A DNA stretch of 64,000 nt from Jhaorihella thermophila (GCF_900108275.1 NZ_FNVD01000005.1:62001-126000); one strand, 5' to 3'. Positions 36,121-46,411 are shown, numbered from the stretch's first letter. The notes: a model not told the origin generated them from the letters alone. Translations and numbers: made by a program.

Positions 36121-36206
36121 GCACCGGTCGGATCGCCTGCGCGATCCGACCGGTGCGAGGGGCGCTGCCCCTCGCGCTCCCCGGGGTATTTCCGACCAGA
36201 AAGAAG
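36121..36206 (+). repeat. Intergenic terminator-like repeat, copy B
   Basis: It starts two bases after the preceding stop. Hairpin 1 has perfect 16-bp arms (36121-36136 and 36141-36156, beginning GCACCGGTCGGATCGC). Hairpin 2 has 9-bp arms GCGAGGGGC/GCCCCTCGC (36155-36175). The core CCCCGGGGTATTTCCGACCA followed by GAAAGAAG ends the element. This is the clearest copy. Confidence 0.85.
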
Positions 36207-36264
36207 CGAAAGGTCGGCGAGTCCCCGCAGGGGTGGAAGCGTGTCGGCGCGGCCGGGGGCGCGA

Positions 36265-36753
36265 TCAGATGCAGGGCGGAATATCTATGCCGGCCATCCA
36301 GGGTTTGATGTCCAGAAGCGGCGTCATGTCGAATGCGTCGGTCGCGTCGATGCCGATCACGCCTGTCTTCGGGTCCAAGGACGTGATGACCACGGCGGAC
36401 ATGGCGATCGGGTTTGGCCGGACCGGCGAGCGCAGGGCAAAGACGCCGCGCGGTTCGGGGGCGTGCCGGGGGGCCTGGAGGATCAGGTCGCGCCGGCCGC
36501 GGTTCATCCAGTAGAGCAGCCAGATCGGGCGGCCGACCTCGAGTCCCTGCAGGCCGGGCGCATAGGCGGGGTCGAGCTCGATCCGGGGGTCGCCTCCGCC
36601 CATCTCGCGGGCTTGGGAGATGTTGCGCGGGGCGTTGCCCTTGCTCCAGTCCGACCGGATGCGACCGATGAAGGTCACGCCGGCGTGGGCGCGGCCGGCG
36701 GGGTCGAAGTCGAGCGGCACCTCGCCTGCGCGAATGTCTTGGGCGTCGGTCAT
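36265..36753 (-). CDS. trmO: tRNA methyltransferase TrmO (TsaA/YaeB family)
   Basis: A 162-residue protein with the TsaA fold: VTFIGRIRSDWSKGNAPRNI early on, the conserved middle YWMNRGRRDLILQAPRH, and the family motif GVFALRSPVRPNPIAMSAV. E. coli TrmO adds a methyl to t6A37 of tRNA-Thr; the same role is inferred. Start ATG 36753; ATG 36762 is also possible. The 207 bp upstream to recO contain nothing I recognise. Confidence 0.85.
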   Translation of the reverse strand: MTDAQDIRAGEVPLDFDPAGRAHAGVTFIGRIRSDWSKGNAPRNISQAREMGGGDPRIELDPAYAPGLQGLEVGRPIWLLYWMNRGRRDLILQAPRHAPEPRGVFALRSPVRPNPIAMSAVVITSLDPKTGVIGIDATDAFDMTPLLDIKPWMAGIDIPPCI

Positions 36754-36960
36754 TTTACACATTCCCGTGCTGTTCCGGGGTTTCTGCATCTGAGCGGCAC
36801 GCGGCCGATTGTTCAACCCTGCCAACCGTGGCAAGCTGACGCCCCATGTGCCGCCTGCTTTCGCTCCTTGCCCGCGGTCCCGGATCGCCAGCGGCGAGAC
36901 GAAAGGGCGCCTCTGCGGGGTGTCGTGCAAAGGACGGGCGCGGGCTGAACACCGGGCCGT

Positions 36961-37689
36961 TCACTGCATCTCGCGGGACAGGGTTTCGACAAAGCGGGCG
37001 CGGGCGGATGGCAGGGGCCTGTTCCCCAGCGCCGGGGCCACGCGGTGTTCGAGAAAATGGCCGGTGGTCGTCAGCGCCTGAAGGATTTCGGCATCGGGCG
37101 CGGGGCCTTCGCCGCGCAGGCAGGGGGGCAGCGGCAGAAGCCGGCTTGCCCATTCGCCCGCGCCTGCGCGGGAGACGGCGCGCCCGGTCCTGGGCGAAAC
37201 GAAGGCCAGGTCCGTTTCGGCCCCGGTCACAGCGCAGCGCGTGAGATCCAGTCCAAAGCCAAGTTCCTGGAGCAATGCCTTTTCCCAGTTCAGATAGGCC
37301 AGCGGCCAGATGTCGTCCTGGCCCAGCAGGTCGAGCAGGCGTTCGCTGCGCAGGTAGAGCGGCCCGTGCGGTTCGCGTTCCGGCAGGCAGAAGGACAAGA
37401 GCGCCGTGACCGCGTTCAGCCCGGCCAGCGCCAGTCGCCCCGACATCGCCGCCGCCGCGCGGGAACGGATCGGCTCCACCGTGAAGCTGCCGAGATGCTC
37501 TTCGAGCCGGGCCCGCCATGTCACGTCGATCTGGGCGCCCGGTTGCAGGATCGGTGCCAGCCTGCGCCCGGCGCCGCCGCGCACCACGCCGGCGTGACGG
37601 CCGTGCGCTTCGGTGAAGACCTCGACGATGGCCGAGCTTTCGCCGTGGCGTCGGACGGACAGGAGTATGCCGTGGTCGCGCCAGTCCAT
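36961..37689 (-). CDS. recO: DNA repair protein RecO
   Basis: A 242-residue protein with the N-terminal OB fold ([36 protein letters not shown]) and a helical C-domain, as in RecO proteins that load RecA at gaps together with RecR. The zinc-site cysteines of some RecO proteins are only partly present ([15 protein letters not shown]). It lies 3 bp downstream of the DUF1491 gene. In many alphaproteobacteria recO follows era, and here the two are close but split by other genes. Confidence 0.92.
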   Translation of the reverse strand: MDWRDHGILLSVRRHGESSAIVEVFTEAHGRHAGVVRGGAGRRLAPILQPGAQIDVTWRARLEEHLGSFTVEPIRSRAAAAMSGRLALAGLNAVTALLSFCLPEREPHGPLYLRSERLLDLLGQDDIWPLAYLNWEKALLQELGFGLDLTRCAVTGAETDLAFVSPRTGRAVSRAGAGEWASRLLPLPPCLRGEGPAPDAEILQALTTTGHFLEHRVAPALGNRPLPSARARFVETLSREMQ

Positions 37690-37692
37690 GGT

Positions 37693-38022
37693 CTATTCCA
37701 GCCCCGGTTCCTCCAGCAGGTGGCGGCCCTGCCGGTCCTCGACCTCGATCACCCAGAGGTCGGGGTCGAAGCCGCGCTGGCGGGCGATCACCGCGTCCAC
37801 TTCGGTTTCGGGCCCCGAGGCCAGTTCCACCCAGCGCCGCACGCCGCTTTCCAGGTCGAACCCGCGCTGGAACAGGCGCGCCTGACCGTCCAGCGTGTTC
37901 AGCTTGACCAGAACCGCGCCGGCATGGTCGTCGCCATGCGCCAGGACATAGGCCGGGATGCCGTAAAGCCGCAGCCGGGCGAGATAGGCGTGAACCCAGA
38001 AGGACGTGACAAGGCGGCTCAT
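37693..38022 (-). CDS. DUF1491 family protein
   Basis: A 109-residue soluble protein typical of DUF1491: MSRLVTSFWVHAYLARLRLY, then VLAHGDDHAGAVLVKLNTLD, and an acidic end (DLWVIEVEDRQGRHLLEEPG). No function is established for the family. It sits directly upstream of recO (3 bp) and is surely cotranscribed. Confidence 0.8.
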   Translation of the reverse strand: MSRLVTSFWVHAYLARLRLYGIPAYVLAHGDDHAGAVLVKLNTLDGQARLFQRGFDLESGVRRWVELASGPETEVDAVIARQRGFDPDLWVIEVEDRQGRHLLEEPGLE

Positions 38023-38154
38023 GGCGACATGGTTACCCCGGTTCCCGCCCGGTTCCAATGCCATGACGCTGTGGGCATCACCGGCTTTCGGTTGCGGTGC
38101 GATGGGGATAGACTTGTTGCAACGACCTGCCGGATACGGGACACGGATTTCTTG

Positions 38155-38727
38155 ATGACTCGACTGCTCTCCTTTTTTCTGCTGGCGGCCGGGCTGGCGC
38201 TGACCGCTGCCTGCAGCCGGCCCGAGCCGACCGTCGCCCAGGCCGACATCGACGCATTGGCGCGGGAGATCCGCGCGCTGGGGCCTGACGTGAGCGCCGA
38301 GGAGGCCAGCCGGGCGGCACAAATCGCATATACCTATTCGCTGCAGCTCAAGAAGGAATACAACGTCACCGACCCGCCGATCATCCACAACGCCAAGGTC
38401 ATCAACGGGTTCCGCGAACGCGGCCTTTGCAACCACTGGGCCGAAGACCTCAAGAAGCGGCTGGACCGGGAACGGTTCCGCACGCTGGTGGTGCATCGCG
38501 CCATCGCGCCCCCGGCAGGGTTCCACGTCATTCATCACACCGCGGTCATCAGCCGGCGAGGGGATGACATCTATCACGGAGTCGTCGTCGATCCCTGGCG
38601 TTATGGCGGGCTGCTCTACTGGGCGCCCACCACGCAGGATGACACTTATTCCTGGCGTCCGCGATCCGAAGTCCTTCAGGAAATGCTCGAGGCCAAGCTG
38701 GCGCGTCAGGCCGCGGTCAGCGACTGA
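38155..38727 (+). CDS. Predicted lipoprotein, conserved hypothetical
   Basis: A 190-residue protein with the lipoprotein signal MTRLLSFFLLAAGLALTAAC (Cys20). The mature domain has AAQIAYTYSLQLKKEYNVTD, CNHWAEDLKKRLDRE and FHVIHHTAVISRRGDDIYHG. The Cys/His/Asp arrangement (GLCNHWAED...HHTAV...VVDPWR) resembles a papain-like or transglutaminase-like catalytic triad, but this is only a guess. It is flanked by minus-strand genes and must have its own promoter. Confidence 0.65.
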   Translation: MTRLLSFFLLAAGLALTAACSRPEPTVAQADIDALAREIRALGPDVSAEEASRAAQIAYTYSLQLKKEYNVTDPPIIHNAKVINGFRERGLCNHWAEDLKKRLDRERFRTLVVHRAIAPPAGFHVIHHTAVISRRGDDIYHGVVVDPWRYGGLLYWAPTTQDDTYSWRPRSEVLQEMLEAKLARQAAVSD

Positions 38728-38737
38728 GCGGGAGTGC

Positions 38738-39643
38738 TCAGTTCCCGTCGCGGAAGTCCAGACCCATTTCCGAGTAACGCTCGGCCTCTTCCAGCCAGTT
38801 GGGGCGCACCTTGACCTGGGTGAACAGATGCACCTTGCGGCCCAGGAATTCCTCGAGCTCGGCGCGGGCAGCCTGGCTGATCGCCTTGATGGTTTCGCCC
38901 CGCTTGCCCAGAACGATGCCCTTGTGACCCTCGCGCGCGACATAGATCACCTGGTCGATCCGGGCCGATCCGTCCTTGCGCTCCTGCCAGCTCTCGGTTT
39001 CCACCGTCAGTTGGTAGGGCAGTTCCTGATGCAGGCGCAGGGTCAGCTTTTCACGGGTGATTTCGGCGGCGATCATGCGCAGTGGCAGGTCGGCGATCTG
39101 ATCCTCGGGGTAGAGCCAGGGGCCTTCGGGCAGCTGTTCTGCAAGCCACTTGCGCAGGTCGTCGACGCCGTGGCCCTTTTCGGCCGAGATCATGAAGGTC
39201 CGGACGAAGGGGAAACGGTCGTTCATCTCCCTGGCAAGCCCCAGCAGCCGTTCCGCCGGCACCTTGTCGATCTTGTTGATCGCCAGCGCCACCTTGCGGC
39301 CCCGGGCGATCTCTTCCAGCCCTTCGAGGATCCTTTCGACCCCTTCCGTCACGCCGCGATGCGCCTCGATCAGCAGCACGATGACGTCGGCATCCGCCGC
39401 CCCGCCCCAGGCGGCGGCGACCATCGCCCGGTCGAGCCGGCGGCGCGGGCGAAAGAGGCCGGGCGTGTCCACGAACACGATCTGGGCATCGCCTTCCATC
39501 GCCACGCCGCGGATGCGGGTGCGGGTGGTCTGGACCTTGTGGGTGACGATCGACACCTTGGCCCCCACCATGCGATTGGTGAGCGTGGATTTGCCCGCGT
39601 TGGGCTCTCCGATCAGGGCGACGAATCCGGCGCGTGTGGTCAT
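38738..39643 (-). CDS. era: GTPase Era
   Basis: A 301-residue GTPase that binds the 3' end of 16S rRNA and helps mature the small subunit. G1 LIGEPNAGKSTL, G2/switch VQTTRTRIRG, G3 FVDTPGLF and G4 NKID are in order, and the C-terminal KH domain has VIYVAREGHKGIVLGKRGET. The start is ATG 39643 (ATG 39658 is an alternative). It ends the long rpoZ-to-era minus-strand gene series. Confidence 0.96.
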   Translation of the reverse strand: MTTRAGFVALIGEPNAGKSTLTNRMVGAKVSIVTHKVQTTRTRIRGVAMEGDAQIVFVDTPGLFRPRRRLDRAMVAAAWGGAADADVIVLLIEAHRGVTEGVERILEGLEEIARGRKVALAINKIDKVPAERLLGLAREMNDRFPFVRTFMISAEKGHGVDDLRKWLAEQLPEGPWLYPEDQIADLPLRMIAAEITREKLTLRLHQELPYQLTVETESWQERKDGSARIDQVIYVAREGHKGIVLGKRGETIKAISQAARAELEEFLGRKVHLFTQVKVRPNWLEEAERYSEMGLDFRDGN

Positions 39644-39720
39644 GGGGGCGTCTTTCATTCTTGCGATCAAGTCATGTAGCGGATTTCGCGCAAGGATGCC
39701 AGCGCGGCCCGGCCCGCCGT

Positions 39721-40401
39721 TCAGCCGCCGAGCCGTTCGAGCAGTTTGCGCGCCGCGGCCTGTTCGGCCTGCCGTTTCGATCCGGCGCTGGCCTGCGCCT
39801 CCTCTCCGGTCTCCAGCCGCGCGGCGATGGTAAAGACCGGCGCGTGATCGGGGCCCGAACGGTCCACCAGCACATAGGCCGGCGGCTTGCCGCCGCGCGC
39901 CTGCACCCATTCCTGCAACGCGGTCTTGGGATCGCGGGCGTCGGCCTCGACCCGGCGGATCCGGTCGCCCCAGAGCCGCAGCACCATGTCTCGCGCCGCT
40001 TCGAACCCCGCATCGCGATAGACCGCGGCGATCACCGCCTCCATCGCGTCGCCCAAGAGCGCCTGCTTGCGCCGCCCGCCCGACATCATCTCGGACCGGC
40101 CCAGCTTGAGCACCGCGCCCAGGTCGATCTCGCGCGCGACGTCGGCGCAGGCCTCCTTGCGCACCAGCGCATTGAAGCGCGGCGCAAGCTGGCCTTCGGT
40201 CGCCTCGGGATCCTGCTCCAGCAGCGCCTCGGCCATCACCAGCCCCAGCACCCGGTCGCCGAGAAACTCCAGCCGCTGGTTGTCGGGCCGCGTGGCCGAC
40301 GAGATCGACCCATGCGTGAGCGCGCGCACCAGAAGTTCGGGCCGGGAGAAGGTGTGGCCGATCCGCGCCTCGAAGGCGCGCATCTCGCGCGAGAGCTTCA
40401 C
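39721..40401 (-). CDS. rnc: Ribonuclease III
   Basis: A 226-residue double-stranded RNA endonuclease. The signature [16 protein letters not shown] is near residue 40 and the second metal-binding part [16 protein letters not shown] near 115; the C-terminal dsRNA-binding domain runs from about 155 ([20 protein letters not shown]). I take GTG 40401, which overlaps the lepB stop (GTGA), giving [15 protein letters not shown]; the frame reaches 40434 but within lepB. It lies between lepB and era, the classical order. Confidence 0.95.
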   Translation of the reverse strand: MKLSREMRAFEARIGHTFSRPELLVRALTHGSISSATRPDNQRLEFLGDRVLGLVMAEALLEQDPEATEGQLAPRFNALVRKEACADVAREIDLGAVLKLGRSEMMSGGRRKQALLGDAMEAVIAAVYRDAGFEAARDMVLRLWGDRIRRVEADARDPKTALQEWVQARGGKPPAYVLVDRSGPDHAPVFTIAARLETGEEAQASAGSKRQAEQAAARKLLERLGG

Positions 40402-41219
40402 TGGATCCCCTTGAAGAAGCGATCCGCCCGCCACGTCCAGAAGAACAGCAGCGACCGCCCGGCGGACGAGAACATGATCCGATCGGCCCGGCCGATGAGG
40501 TTTTCGAACGGCACGAAGCCCACCCCCCCGGCGGTCTGCGGAAGGCGGCTGTCGGCGGAATTGTCGCGGTTGTCGCCCATGAAGAAGAAATGGCCCTCAG
40601 GCACGGTATAGACACCGGTATGGTCGGACCGCTGGTCGCCGATGTTCAGAATGGTGTGGCGCACGCCGTTGGGCAGGGTTTCGATGAACCGTTCCTTCTT
40701 GCAGACGGCGCCGTCGCCCACTGGGCCATTGGCGCAGCGCGGGCGCAGGCCTTGCGGCCCCTGCGGGCCGGCGATCTCCTCGAACACGCCGGCGGGTTCG
40801 ACCTTGACCGGCTGGCCGTTGATGTGCAGCACCCCGTCGCGCACCTGAATGCGGTCGCCGGGCAGGCCGATAAGTCGCTTGATATAGTCGGTGCCGTTGA
40901 CCGGGTGGCGGAACACGACCACGTCGCCGCGTTCGGGCATCCGGCCCAGGATGCGCGTGTTGTCGCCGTCAAGAAAGCCGCACAGCTTGTCCGGGCCGAT
41001 GCCCGTGAAGGGGATGGATGGGCAGGAGGCGTAGGAATAGCCATAGGCCATCTTGTTGACGAACAGGAAATCCCCGATCAGCAGGGTTTCCTTCATCGAC
41101 CCGGACGGGATCCAGAATGGCTGGAAAAAGATCGTGCGGAACACGCCGGCGATCAGCAGCGCGTAGACGATGGTCTTGATCGTCTCGACGATCCCGCCGG
41201 ATTTCTTTTCGGTTGCCAT
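40398..41219 (-). CDS. lepB: Signal peptidase I
   Basis: A 273-residue membrane-anchored protease that cleaves signal peptides. One N-terminal membrane helix ([17 protein letters not shown]) precedes the catalytic Ser in [15 protein letters not shown]; the catalytic Lys is in [22 protein letters not shown] closes the catalytic core. The start at 41219 has AAGGG upstream; ATG 41243 would add eight residues. It is translationally coupled to rnc. Confidence 0.95.
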   Translation of the reverse strand: MATEKKSGGIVETIKTIVYALLIAGVFRTIFFQPFWIPSGSMKETLLIGDFLFVNKMAYGYSYASCPSIPFTGIGPDKLCGFLDGDNTRILGRMPERGDVVVFRHPVNGTDYIKRLIGLPGDRIQVRDGVLHINGQPVKVEPAGVFEEIAGPQGPQGLRPRCANGPVGDGAVCKKERFIETLPNGVRHTILNIGDQRSDHTGVYTVPEGHFFFMGDNRDNSADSRLPQTAGGVGFVPFENLIGRADRIMFSSAGRSLLFFWTWRADRFFKGIQ

Positions 41220-41248
41220 GCCCGTGCCCTTGCCTGATGCCATCGCCG

Positions 41249-41695
41249 CTACATGCGGGGGTGCGTGGGGTAAGTCAAGGTGGCGAGGTCGTCATCGGCC
41301 ATCGGCCGCGCCTCGATTACCACGAAGGCCTGCGCCCAGGGGTGATCATCGGTCAGCGTGACGTGAATGATCGCTTCGTATCCCGGCGGCGTCATCTCGC
41401 GCAGACGTTCGGCGGCCCAGCCGGTGACATGCATGACGGGCTGGCCCGTATTCAGGTTCGACACGGCCATGTCCTTCCAGGCGATGCCCATGCGCAAACC
41501 CGTCCCCAGCGCCTTGGAGCAGGCCTCCTTGGCCGCCCAGCGCTTGGCATAGGTGCCGGCGGTGTCGCGGCGGCGTTCGGCCTTGCGCTGTTCGGTCTCG
41601 GTAAAGACGCGGTTGCGGAAACGGTCGCCGAACCGGTCCAGCGTGCGCTGGATCCGGTCGATGTTTGCCAGGTCGGTGCCGATGCCGAGGATCAT
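41249..41695 (-). CDS. acpS: Holo-[acyl-carrier-protein] synthase
   Basis: A 148-residue enzyme that moves phosphopantetheine from CoA to acyl carrier protein. [15 protein letters not shown] contains the metal-binding Asp, and [18 protein letters not shown] is the second signature with Lys and Glu. It is slightly longer than the 125-residue norm because of a C-terminal tail. Start ATG 41695. It lies between pdxJ and lepB. Confidence 0.95.
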   Translation of the reverse strand: MILGIGTDLANIDRIQRTLDRFGDRFRNRVFTETEQRKAERRRDTAGTYAKRWAAKEACSKALGTGLRMGIAWKDMAVSNLNTGQPVMHVTGWAAERLREMTPPGYEAIIHVTLTDDHPWAQAFVVIEARPMADDDLATLTYPTHPRM

Positions 41696-41756
41696 GCCGC
41701 GCACCCGTTCGCCAGTGCGCTTCCGGGATGACGCCGACAGACGTGGTCGATCTTCA

Positions 41757-42503
41757 TCACGCCCGCGCCTCGTCCATCAGGCGGCGCATCTCGGCGATCG
41801 CGTCCTTGAGGCCGCGAAAGATCGCCTCGCCGATCAGGAAATGACCGATGTTCAGCTCGCGCAGCTGCGGCAGGGCCGCGACCGGTTGCACCGTCTCGTA
41901 GGTCAGACCGTGGCCGGCGTGCACCTCGAGCCCCAGATCATGCGCGAGCGCCGCCATCTCGCGCAGGCGGCCGAGTTCTTCGTCGCGGGCGGCGGTGCGG
42001 CCCTCGTAGTGGAAATCGCAAAAGGCGCCGGTGTGCAGTTCCACCACCGCCGCGCCGATCCGGGCCGAGGCTTCGATCTGCGCGGGATCGGCGGCGACGA
42101 ACATCGACACGCGGCAGCCGGCCTCGCGCAGCGGGGCGATGAAATCGGCCAGCCGGGATTCGTCCCCGGCCACGTCCAGCCCGCCTTCGGTGGTGCGTTC
42201 CTCGCGCTTTTCGGGCACGATGCAGACCGCGTGCGGGCAGTGGCGCAGGGCGATCGCCTGCATTTCGGCGGTGGCCGCCATCTCGAGGTTCAGCGGCACC
42301 TCGAGCACCTCCATCAGCCCGTCGATATCGGCGTCCGAGATGTGCCGGCGGTCCTCGCGCAGATGCGCGGTGATGCCGTCGGCGCCGGCCGCTTCGGCCA
42401 GCTTGGCCGCGCGCAGCGGATCCGGGTAGCTGCTGCCGCGCGCATTGCGGACGGTGGCCACATGGTCGATGTTCACGCCGAGCCGAAGGGTTCTGTCGGT
42501 CAT
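41757..42503 (-). CDS. pdxJ: Pyridoxine 5'-phosphate synthase
   Basis: A 248-residue TIM-barrel enzyme closing the pyridine ring of vitamin B6 from 1-deoxyxylulose 5-phosphate and aminoacetone phosphate. Its hallmarks are [46 protein letters not shown] and [12 protein letters not shown], all conserved. ATG 42503. It sits in the usual place before acpS. Confidence 0.96.
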   Translation of the reverse strand: MTDRTLRLGVNIDHVATVRNARGSSYPDPLRAAKLAEAAGADGITAHLREDRRHISDADIDGLMEVLEVPLNLEMAATAEMQAIALRHCPHAVCIVPEKREERTTEGGLDVAGDESRLADFIAPLREAGCRVSMFVAADPAQIEASARIGAAVVELHTGAFCDFHYEGRTAARDEELGRLREMAALAHDLGLEVHAGHGLTYETVQPVAALPQLRELNIGHFLIGEAIFRGLKDAIAEMRRLMDEARA

Positions 42504-42536
42504 GCTGCGATTCCCCTTGTTTCTGGTATCGCGACC

Positions 42537-43193
42537 TTAGTCCGGCGCACCTGCGGCGTCAGCCTGAACTTCGGCCTTTTTTTTGATCGCCTCGAACTTG
42601 GCCTTGATCCGGTTGCGGCGGCTGATTTGGTAGGCGCGAATCACCGGCAGGGTCAGCACATAGCAGACGGTCGCGGCGATCACGCCGGGGATCAGACCGC
42701 CGACCATGTAGGGAAAGAACACGTCGTCATAGAACTGGATCAGCCCGTGCCAGTCGGCCTCGTGCCCCGTGATCAGGGCCAGAAGGTTGTTCTTGAGATC
42801 CGCCGTGGCATCCGACAACAGTTCCAGAAAGGACCGCGACTCCGCCTCGCTGTATTCGCTGCCCAGCAGGAAATGCCCCGTCTGCAGCGCTACAACTCCG
42901 ATCGGAACATAGGTCAACGGGTTGCCGAAAAGCGTGCCCATAAGCGCGGCGATGACATTGGCCCGCATCAGCCGCGCCAGGATGAAGGCGATCACGAAAT
43001 GCAGCCCGTAGAACGGGGTGAAGGACGTGAATACCCCGATCCAGATGCCGCGCGCGATCCGTTCCGGCGTGTCCGGCAGACGGCGGATCCGGTGGCGGAT
43101 GTAGTGAAAGGCGCGGGTCCAGCCGCCGCGGGGATAGATGAACTCCGCAAGAGCGCGCAGGGGGGGACGCGGGTCTCGGCGCTTGAAAACCAA
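42537..43193 (-). CDS. DUF2062 membrane protein
   Basis: A 218-residue protein. The DUF2062 region covers residues 40-200 with ARGIWIGVFTSFTPFYGLHF and the GTLFGNPLTYVPIGVVAL segment, and three hydrophobic stretches. The end is Lys-rich (KFEAIKKKAEV). Function is unknown, but the family is often found beside pdxJ and rsh in alphaproteobacteria, as here. It lies 39 bp after rsh. Confidence 0.83.
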   Translation of the reverse strand: MVFKRRDPRPPLRALAEFIYPRGGWTRAFHYIRHRIRRLPDTPERIARGIWIGVFTSFTPFYGLHFVIAFILARLMRANVIAALMGTLFGNPLTYVPIGVVALQTGHFLLGSEYSEAESRSFLELLSDATADLKNNLLALITGHEADWHGLIQFYDDVFFPYMVGGLIPGVIAATVCYVLTLPVIRAYQISRRNRIKAKFEAIKKKAEVQADAAGAPD

Positions 43194-43232
43194 GGAATTC
43201 GTCCTTCCGTCCCTACCTTTTCACCAGCATCA

Positions 43233-45365
43233 TCAGTTCGCCGCCATCCCCTGCCGAAGCGTTTCGCGGTGGCGCTCGATCGCGGCCACGTCGCTGTCGG
43301 CCTCCAGTGTCAGCATCAGAGAATGCAGCTGCTCGATATCGCGAAGCTCCACGTCGATCAGAAGCCTGTAGTAATCGGGTTTGCGATCTATGAACCTCAG
43401 GTCGCTGATATTGGCCTTGCGTTCGCCGATCAAGGTGCAAATCCGCCCCAGCACGCCGGCATCGTTGCCGATCGTCATGTCCAGCGTCACCTCGTAGGCC
43501 GCCGGGTGCGTGCCGCCGTGCCAGTGCAGATCGACCCAGCGTTCGGGCTGCTCCTCGAACTGGCTCAGCAGGTCGCAATCCATCGCGTGCACGATCACGC
43601 CCTTGCCGCGCTGGGTGATGCCGACGATGCGCTCGCCCGGAAGCGGCTGGCAGCAGGGCGCGCGCTCGAACGACTGGCCCGGTTGCAGACCCACCACCGC
43701 GCGACGCGGCGAGATCGGCTCGGCCTCGTCGCGGGCCAGGTCGGGATAGACCGCCTGCACCACGTCATGCGCGGTCAGTTCCGCGCTGCCCAGCCGCGCC
43801 AGCAATTCGTCCCGATCCTTCAGGCGCAGGTGCTTTGCCGCCGTATCCAGCGCCTTGTCGGTGGCCTTGCGGCCGATGTGTTCGAAAGCCGAGCGCGCCA
43901 GTTCCCGCCCCAGCCGGATGAAGCGTTCCCGGTCCACTTCGCGCAGAGCACGGCGGATTGCGGTGCGGGCGCGCCCGGTGGTGGCGATTTCCAGCCAGGT
44001 GGCCTGCGGGGTCTGGCCCTCGGCGGTGATGATCTCGACCGACTGGCCGTTCTTGAGCCGCGTCCACAGCGGCACCCGGATGCCGTCCACCTTGGCGCCC
44101 ACGCAGGCATGCCCGATGCGGGTGTGAATCGCATAGGCAAAGTCGATCGGGGTGCCACCGCGCGGCAGTTTCACCACGTCGCCCTTGGGCGTGAAGCAGA
44201 ACACCTGGTCGGCATACATCTCCAGCTTCACCGCCTCCAGGAAATCCTCGTGATCCTCTTCGGCGTTGAAGCGCTCGGTCAGGCTGGCCAGCCACTTGGC
44301 GGGATCGACGGCAAAGGGGTTCTCGGCCCGCACGCCGTCCCGGTAGGACCAGTGTGCCGCCACGCCGGTTTCGGCCACGTCATGCATCTGGCGGGTGCGG
44401 ATCTGCACCTCGACCCGTTTTCCGTCGCGGCCCGAAACGGTGGTATGGATCGACCGATACCCGTTCGACTTGGGCTGGCTGATGTAATCCTTGAACCGCC
44501 CCGGCACCGCGCGCCAGCGGCGGTGAATGGCGCCCAGCGCGCGATAGCAGTCCTCTTCGCTGTCGGTGATGACGCGGAATCCGTAGATGTCCGAGAGCCG
44601 CGAAAAGCCCTGGTTCTTTTCCTGCATCTTGCGCCAGATCGAATAGGGTTTTTTCGCGCGGCCGAACACCTCGGCCTCGATCTCGGCCCGTTCCATCTCG
44701 GCGCGCATGTCGCTGGTGATGCGGTGAATCACGTCGCCGGCTTCGCGCTGCAGCGTGATGAAGCGGCGCATGATCGAGTTGCGCGCCTCGGGGTTGAGCA
44801 CGCGAAAGCTGAGATCCTCCAGCTCTTCGCGCATCCACTGCATCCCCATGCGTCCGGCCAGCGGGGCGTAGATGTCCATCGTCTCGCGCGCCTTCTGGGC
44901 CTGCTTTTCCGGCTTCATGGCCTTGATCGTGCGCATGTTGTGCAGCCGGTCGGCCAGCTTGACGAGAATCACGCGCAGATCCTTGGACATGGCCATGAAC
45001 AGCTTGCGGAAGTTCTCGGCCTGCTTGGTTTCGCGCGACGACAGCTGCAGGTTGGTCAGCTTGGTGACCCCATCGACCAGCATCGCCACCTCGTCGCCGA
45101 ACAGCTCGGCGATCTGGCCGTAGCTGGCCTTGGTGTCCTCGATCGTGTCGTGCAGCAGCGCGGTGATGATCGTCGCGTCATCCAGCCGCTGTTCGGTCAG
45201 GATCGCGGCTACGGCAACGGGATGGGAAAAATATGGCTCGCCCGAGTGGCGGAACTGGCCTTCGTGCATCGAGCGGCCGAATTCATAGGCCGCCCGGATC
45301 TTTGCCTCGTCTGTCCTGGGGTTGTAGTTGCGGACCAGCGCAATCAGGTCGTCAACAGCAATCAT
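43233..45365 (-). CDS. rsh: Bifunctional (p)ppGpp synthetase/hydrolase, RelA/SpoT homologue
   Basis: A 710-residue stringent-response enzyme. The HD hydrolase domain holds HPVAVAAIL and LLHDTIEDT (about residues 48-75). The synthetase domain (about 210-350) has GFRVITDSEEDCYRALGAIH and KSNGYRSIHTTVSG. The TGS domain follows near 380 (VFCFTPKGDVVKLPRGGTPI), and a C-terminal ACT domain ends the protein (ISDLRFIDRKPDYYRLLIDV). All domains are intact, and the HD motif argues for real hydrolase activity. It is transcribed after rpoZ, a pairing shared with many proteobacteria. Confidence 0.96.
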   Translation of the reverse strand: MIAVDDLIALVRNYNPRTDEAKIRAAYEFGRSMHEGQFRHSGEPYFSHPVAVAAILTEQRLDDATIITALLHDTIEDTKASYGQIAELFGDEVAMLVDGVTKLTNLQLSSRETKQAENFRKLFMAMSKDLRVILVKLADRLHNMRTIKAMKPEKQAQKARETMDIYAPLAGRMGMQWMREELEDLSFRVLNPEARNSIMRRFITLQREAGDVIHRITSDMRAEMERAEIEAEVFGRAKKPYSIWRKMQEKNQGFSRLSDIYGFRVITDSEEDCYRALGAIHRRWRAVPGRFKDYISQPKSNGYRSIHTTVSGRDGKRVEVQIRTRQMHDVAETGVAAHWSYRDGVRAENPFAVDPAKWLASLTERFNAEEDHEDFLEAVKLEMYADQVFCFTPKGDVVKLPRGGTPIDFAYAIHTRIGHACVGAKVDGIRVPLWTRLKNGQSVEIITAEGQTPQATWLEIATTGRARTAIRRALREVDRERFIRLGRELARSAFEHIGRKATDKALDTAAKHLRLKDRDELLARLGSAELTAHDVVQAVYPDLARDEAEPISPRRAVVGLQPGQSFERAPCCQPLPGERIVGITQRGKGVIVHAMDCDLLSQFEEQPERWVDLHWHGGTHPAAYEVTLDMTIGNDAGVLGRICTLIGERKANISDLRFIDRKPDYYRLLIDVELRDIEQLHSLMLTLEADSDVAAIERHRETLRQGMAAN

Positions 45366-45393
45366 CCGGCCCGCACCCCCTGGCCCCGCGCCT

Positions 45394-45747
45394 TCAGCCC
45401 TGTCCCTGGGCCTCCATCAACTGGCGCAGCAGCATCTCTTCGTCCATGTCGTTTTCGGCCGGCTTGTCGTTTTCGGCCCCCATCAGCAGCGCCATCTGAT
45501 CCTCTTCCGGCTCGTCCACCTCGATCTGGGTCTGCTGGCTTTCGATCAGGCGCTCGCGCAGGTCGTCCACGGACTGGGTTTCCTCGGCGATCTCGCGCAG
45601 GGCGACGACCGGGTTCTTGTCGTTGTCGCGGTCCACGGTGATCGGCGCCCCGGCCGAGATCTCGCGGGCGCGATGAGCCGCCAGCATCACCAGCTCGAAC
45701 CGGTTCGGAACCTTGTCAACGCAATCTTCAACCGTCACGCGGGCCAT
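45394..45747 (-). CDS. rpoZ: DNA-directed RNA polymerase omega subunit
   Basis: A 117-residue protein. [20 protein letters not shown] and [20 protein letters not shown] are the diagnostic omega sequence, which supports assembly of RNA polymerase. The acidic tail ([20 protein letters not shown]) is typical of alphaproteobacteria. Start ATG 45747 with GGAGA upstream. It is followed by rsh after 28 bp. Confidence 0.97.
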   Translation of the reverse strand: MARVTVEDCVDKVPNRFELVMLAAHRAREISAGAPITVDRDNDKNPVVALREIAEETQSVDDLRERLIESQQTQIEVDEPEEDQMALLMGAENDKPAENDMDEEMLLRQLMEAQGQG

Positions 45748-45841
45748 GGGAGACTCTCCAAAAGTGAAACTTCGTCCAGAAGGTGGGTATGTAGTCGCGA
45801 ATCTCCCCCTTGACAAGCGGGAATTCACCGATTTCCGGTAG

Positions 45842-46411
45842 CTAGAGGGGGACTACGCCGGCGATTTCCCGTTCCGGCAGCGCGGCGCACAGCTCGGCCA
45901 CCGTGCGGCCCAGCAAAGGGTGCCGCCAATCCGGCGCCACGTCGCGCACCGGGACCAGCACGAAGGCCCGGTCCTGCAGGCGTGGATGCGGCAGGATCAG
46001 TCGGTCCGGCGTCCGGCGCACCTGTTCCTCGGCAGGCAGGTCGCGCCATGCGGTCTGGGTTTCGCGGTCCGGCAGAACGACGTCGCCCCTGAACACCAGG
46101 TCCAGGTCCAGCGTACGCATGCCCCATCGCTGGCGCCTTTCGCGGCCGAAGCGCGCCTCGATCCCATGCAGGATCCGCAACAGCGCCGCCGGGTCTGACG
46201 GCCCCGAAACCAGCGCCGCGGCGTTGACGTAATCAGGCCCCGCGCCCGGCGGAAAGCAGGGCGTCGCATAAAACCGGCTGACCGCCTTGACGGCCAGGCC
46301 CGAATCAGCCATTTCACCGATGGCGCTAATTAGCGTCTGCTGCGGCGTCCGACCGTCCAGAGGAAGGTTGCCGCCCAGCGCGATCACGCTGTGTGAGCCG
46401 GTTTTGTTCAT
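45842..46411 (-). CDS. folK: 2-amino-4-hydroxy-6-hydroxymethyldihydropteridine pyrophosphokinase
   Basis: A 189-residue folate-pathway enzyme that transfers pyrophosphate from ATP to hydroxymethyldihydropterin. [19 protein letters not shown] opens the protein, [20 protein letters not shown] follows, and [13 protein letters not shown] and [18 protein letters not shown] are the signatures. ATG 46411. It is divergent from the NYN gene. Confidence 0.94.
   Translation of the reverse strand: MNKTGSHSVIALGGNLPLDGRTPQQTLISAIGEMADSGLAVKAVSRFYATPCFPPGAGPDYVNAAALVSGPSDPAALLRILHGIEARFGRERRQRWGMRTLDLDLVFRGDVVLPDRETQTAWRDLPAEEQVRRTPDRLILPHPRLQDRAFVLVPVRDVAPDWRHPLLGRTVAELCAALPEREIAGVVPL

Noticed and set aside
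36754-36960. Small plus-strand frame beginning MCRLLSLLARG between trmO and recO
   Set aside because: It runs on antisense to recO and has low-complexity Arg/Gly content; no ribosome site or family is evident.
41553-45641. Plus-strand open frame of 1362 codons opposite acpS, pdxJ, DUF2062 and rsh
   Set aside because: A shadow of the well-conserved minus-strand genes, with no recognisable protein sequence.
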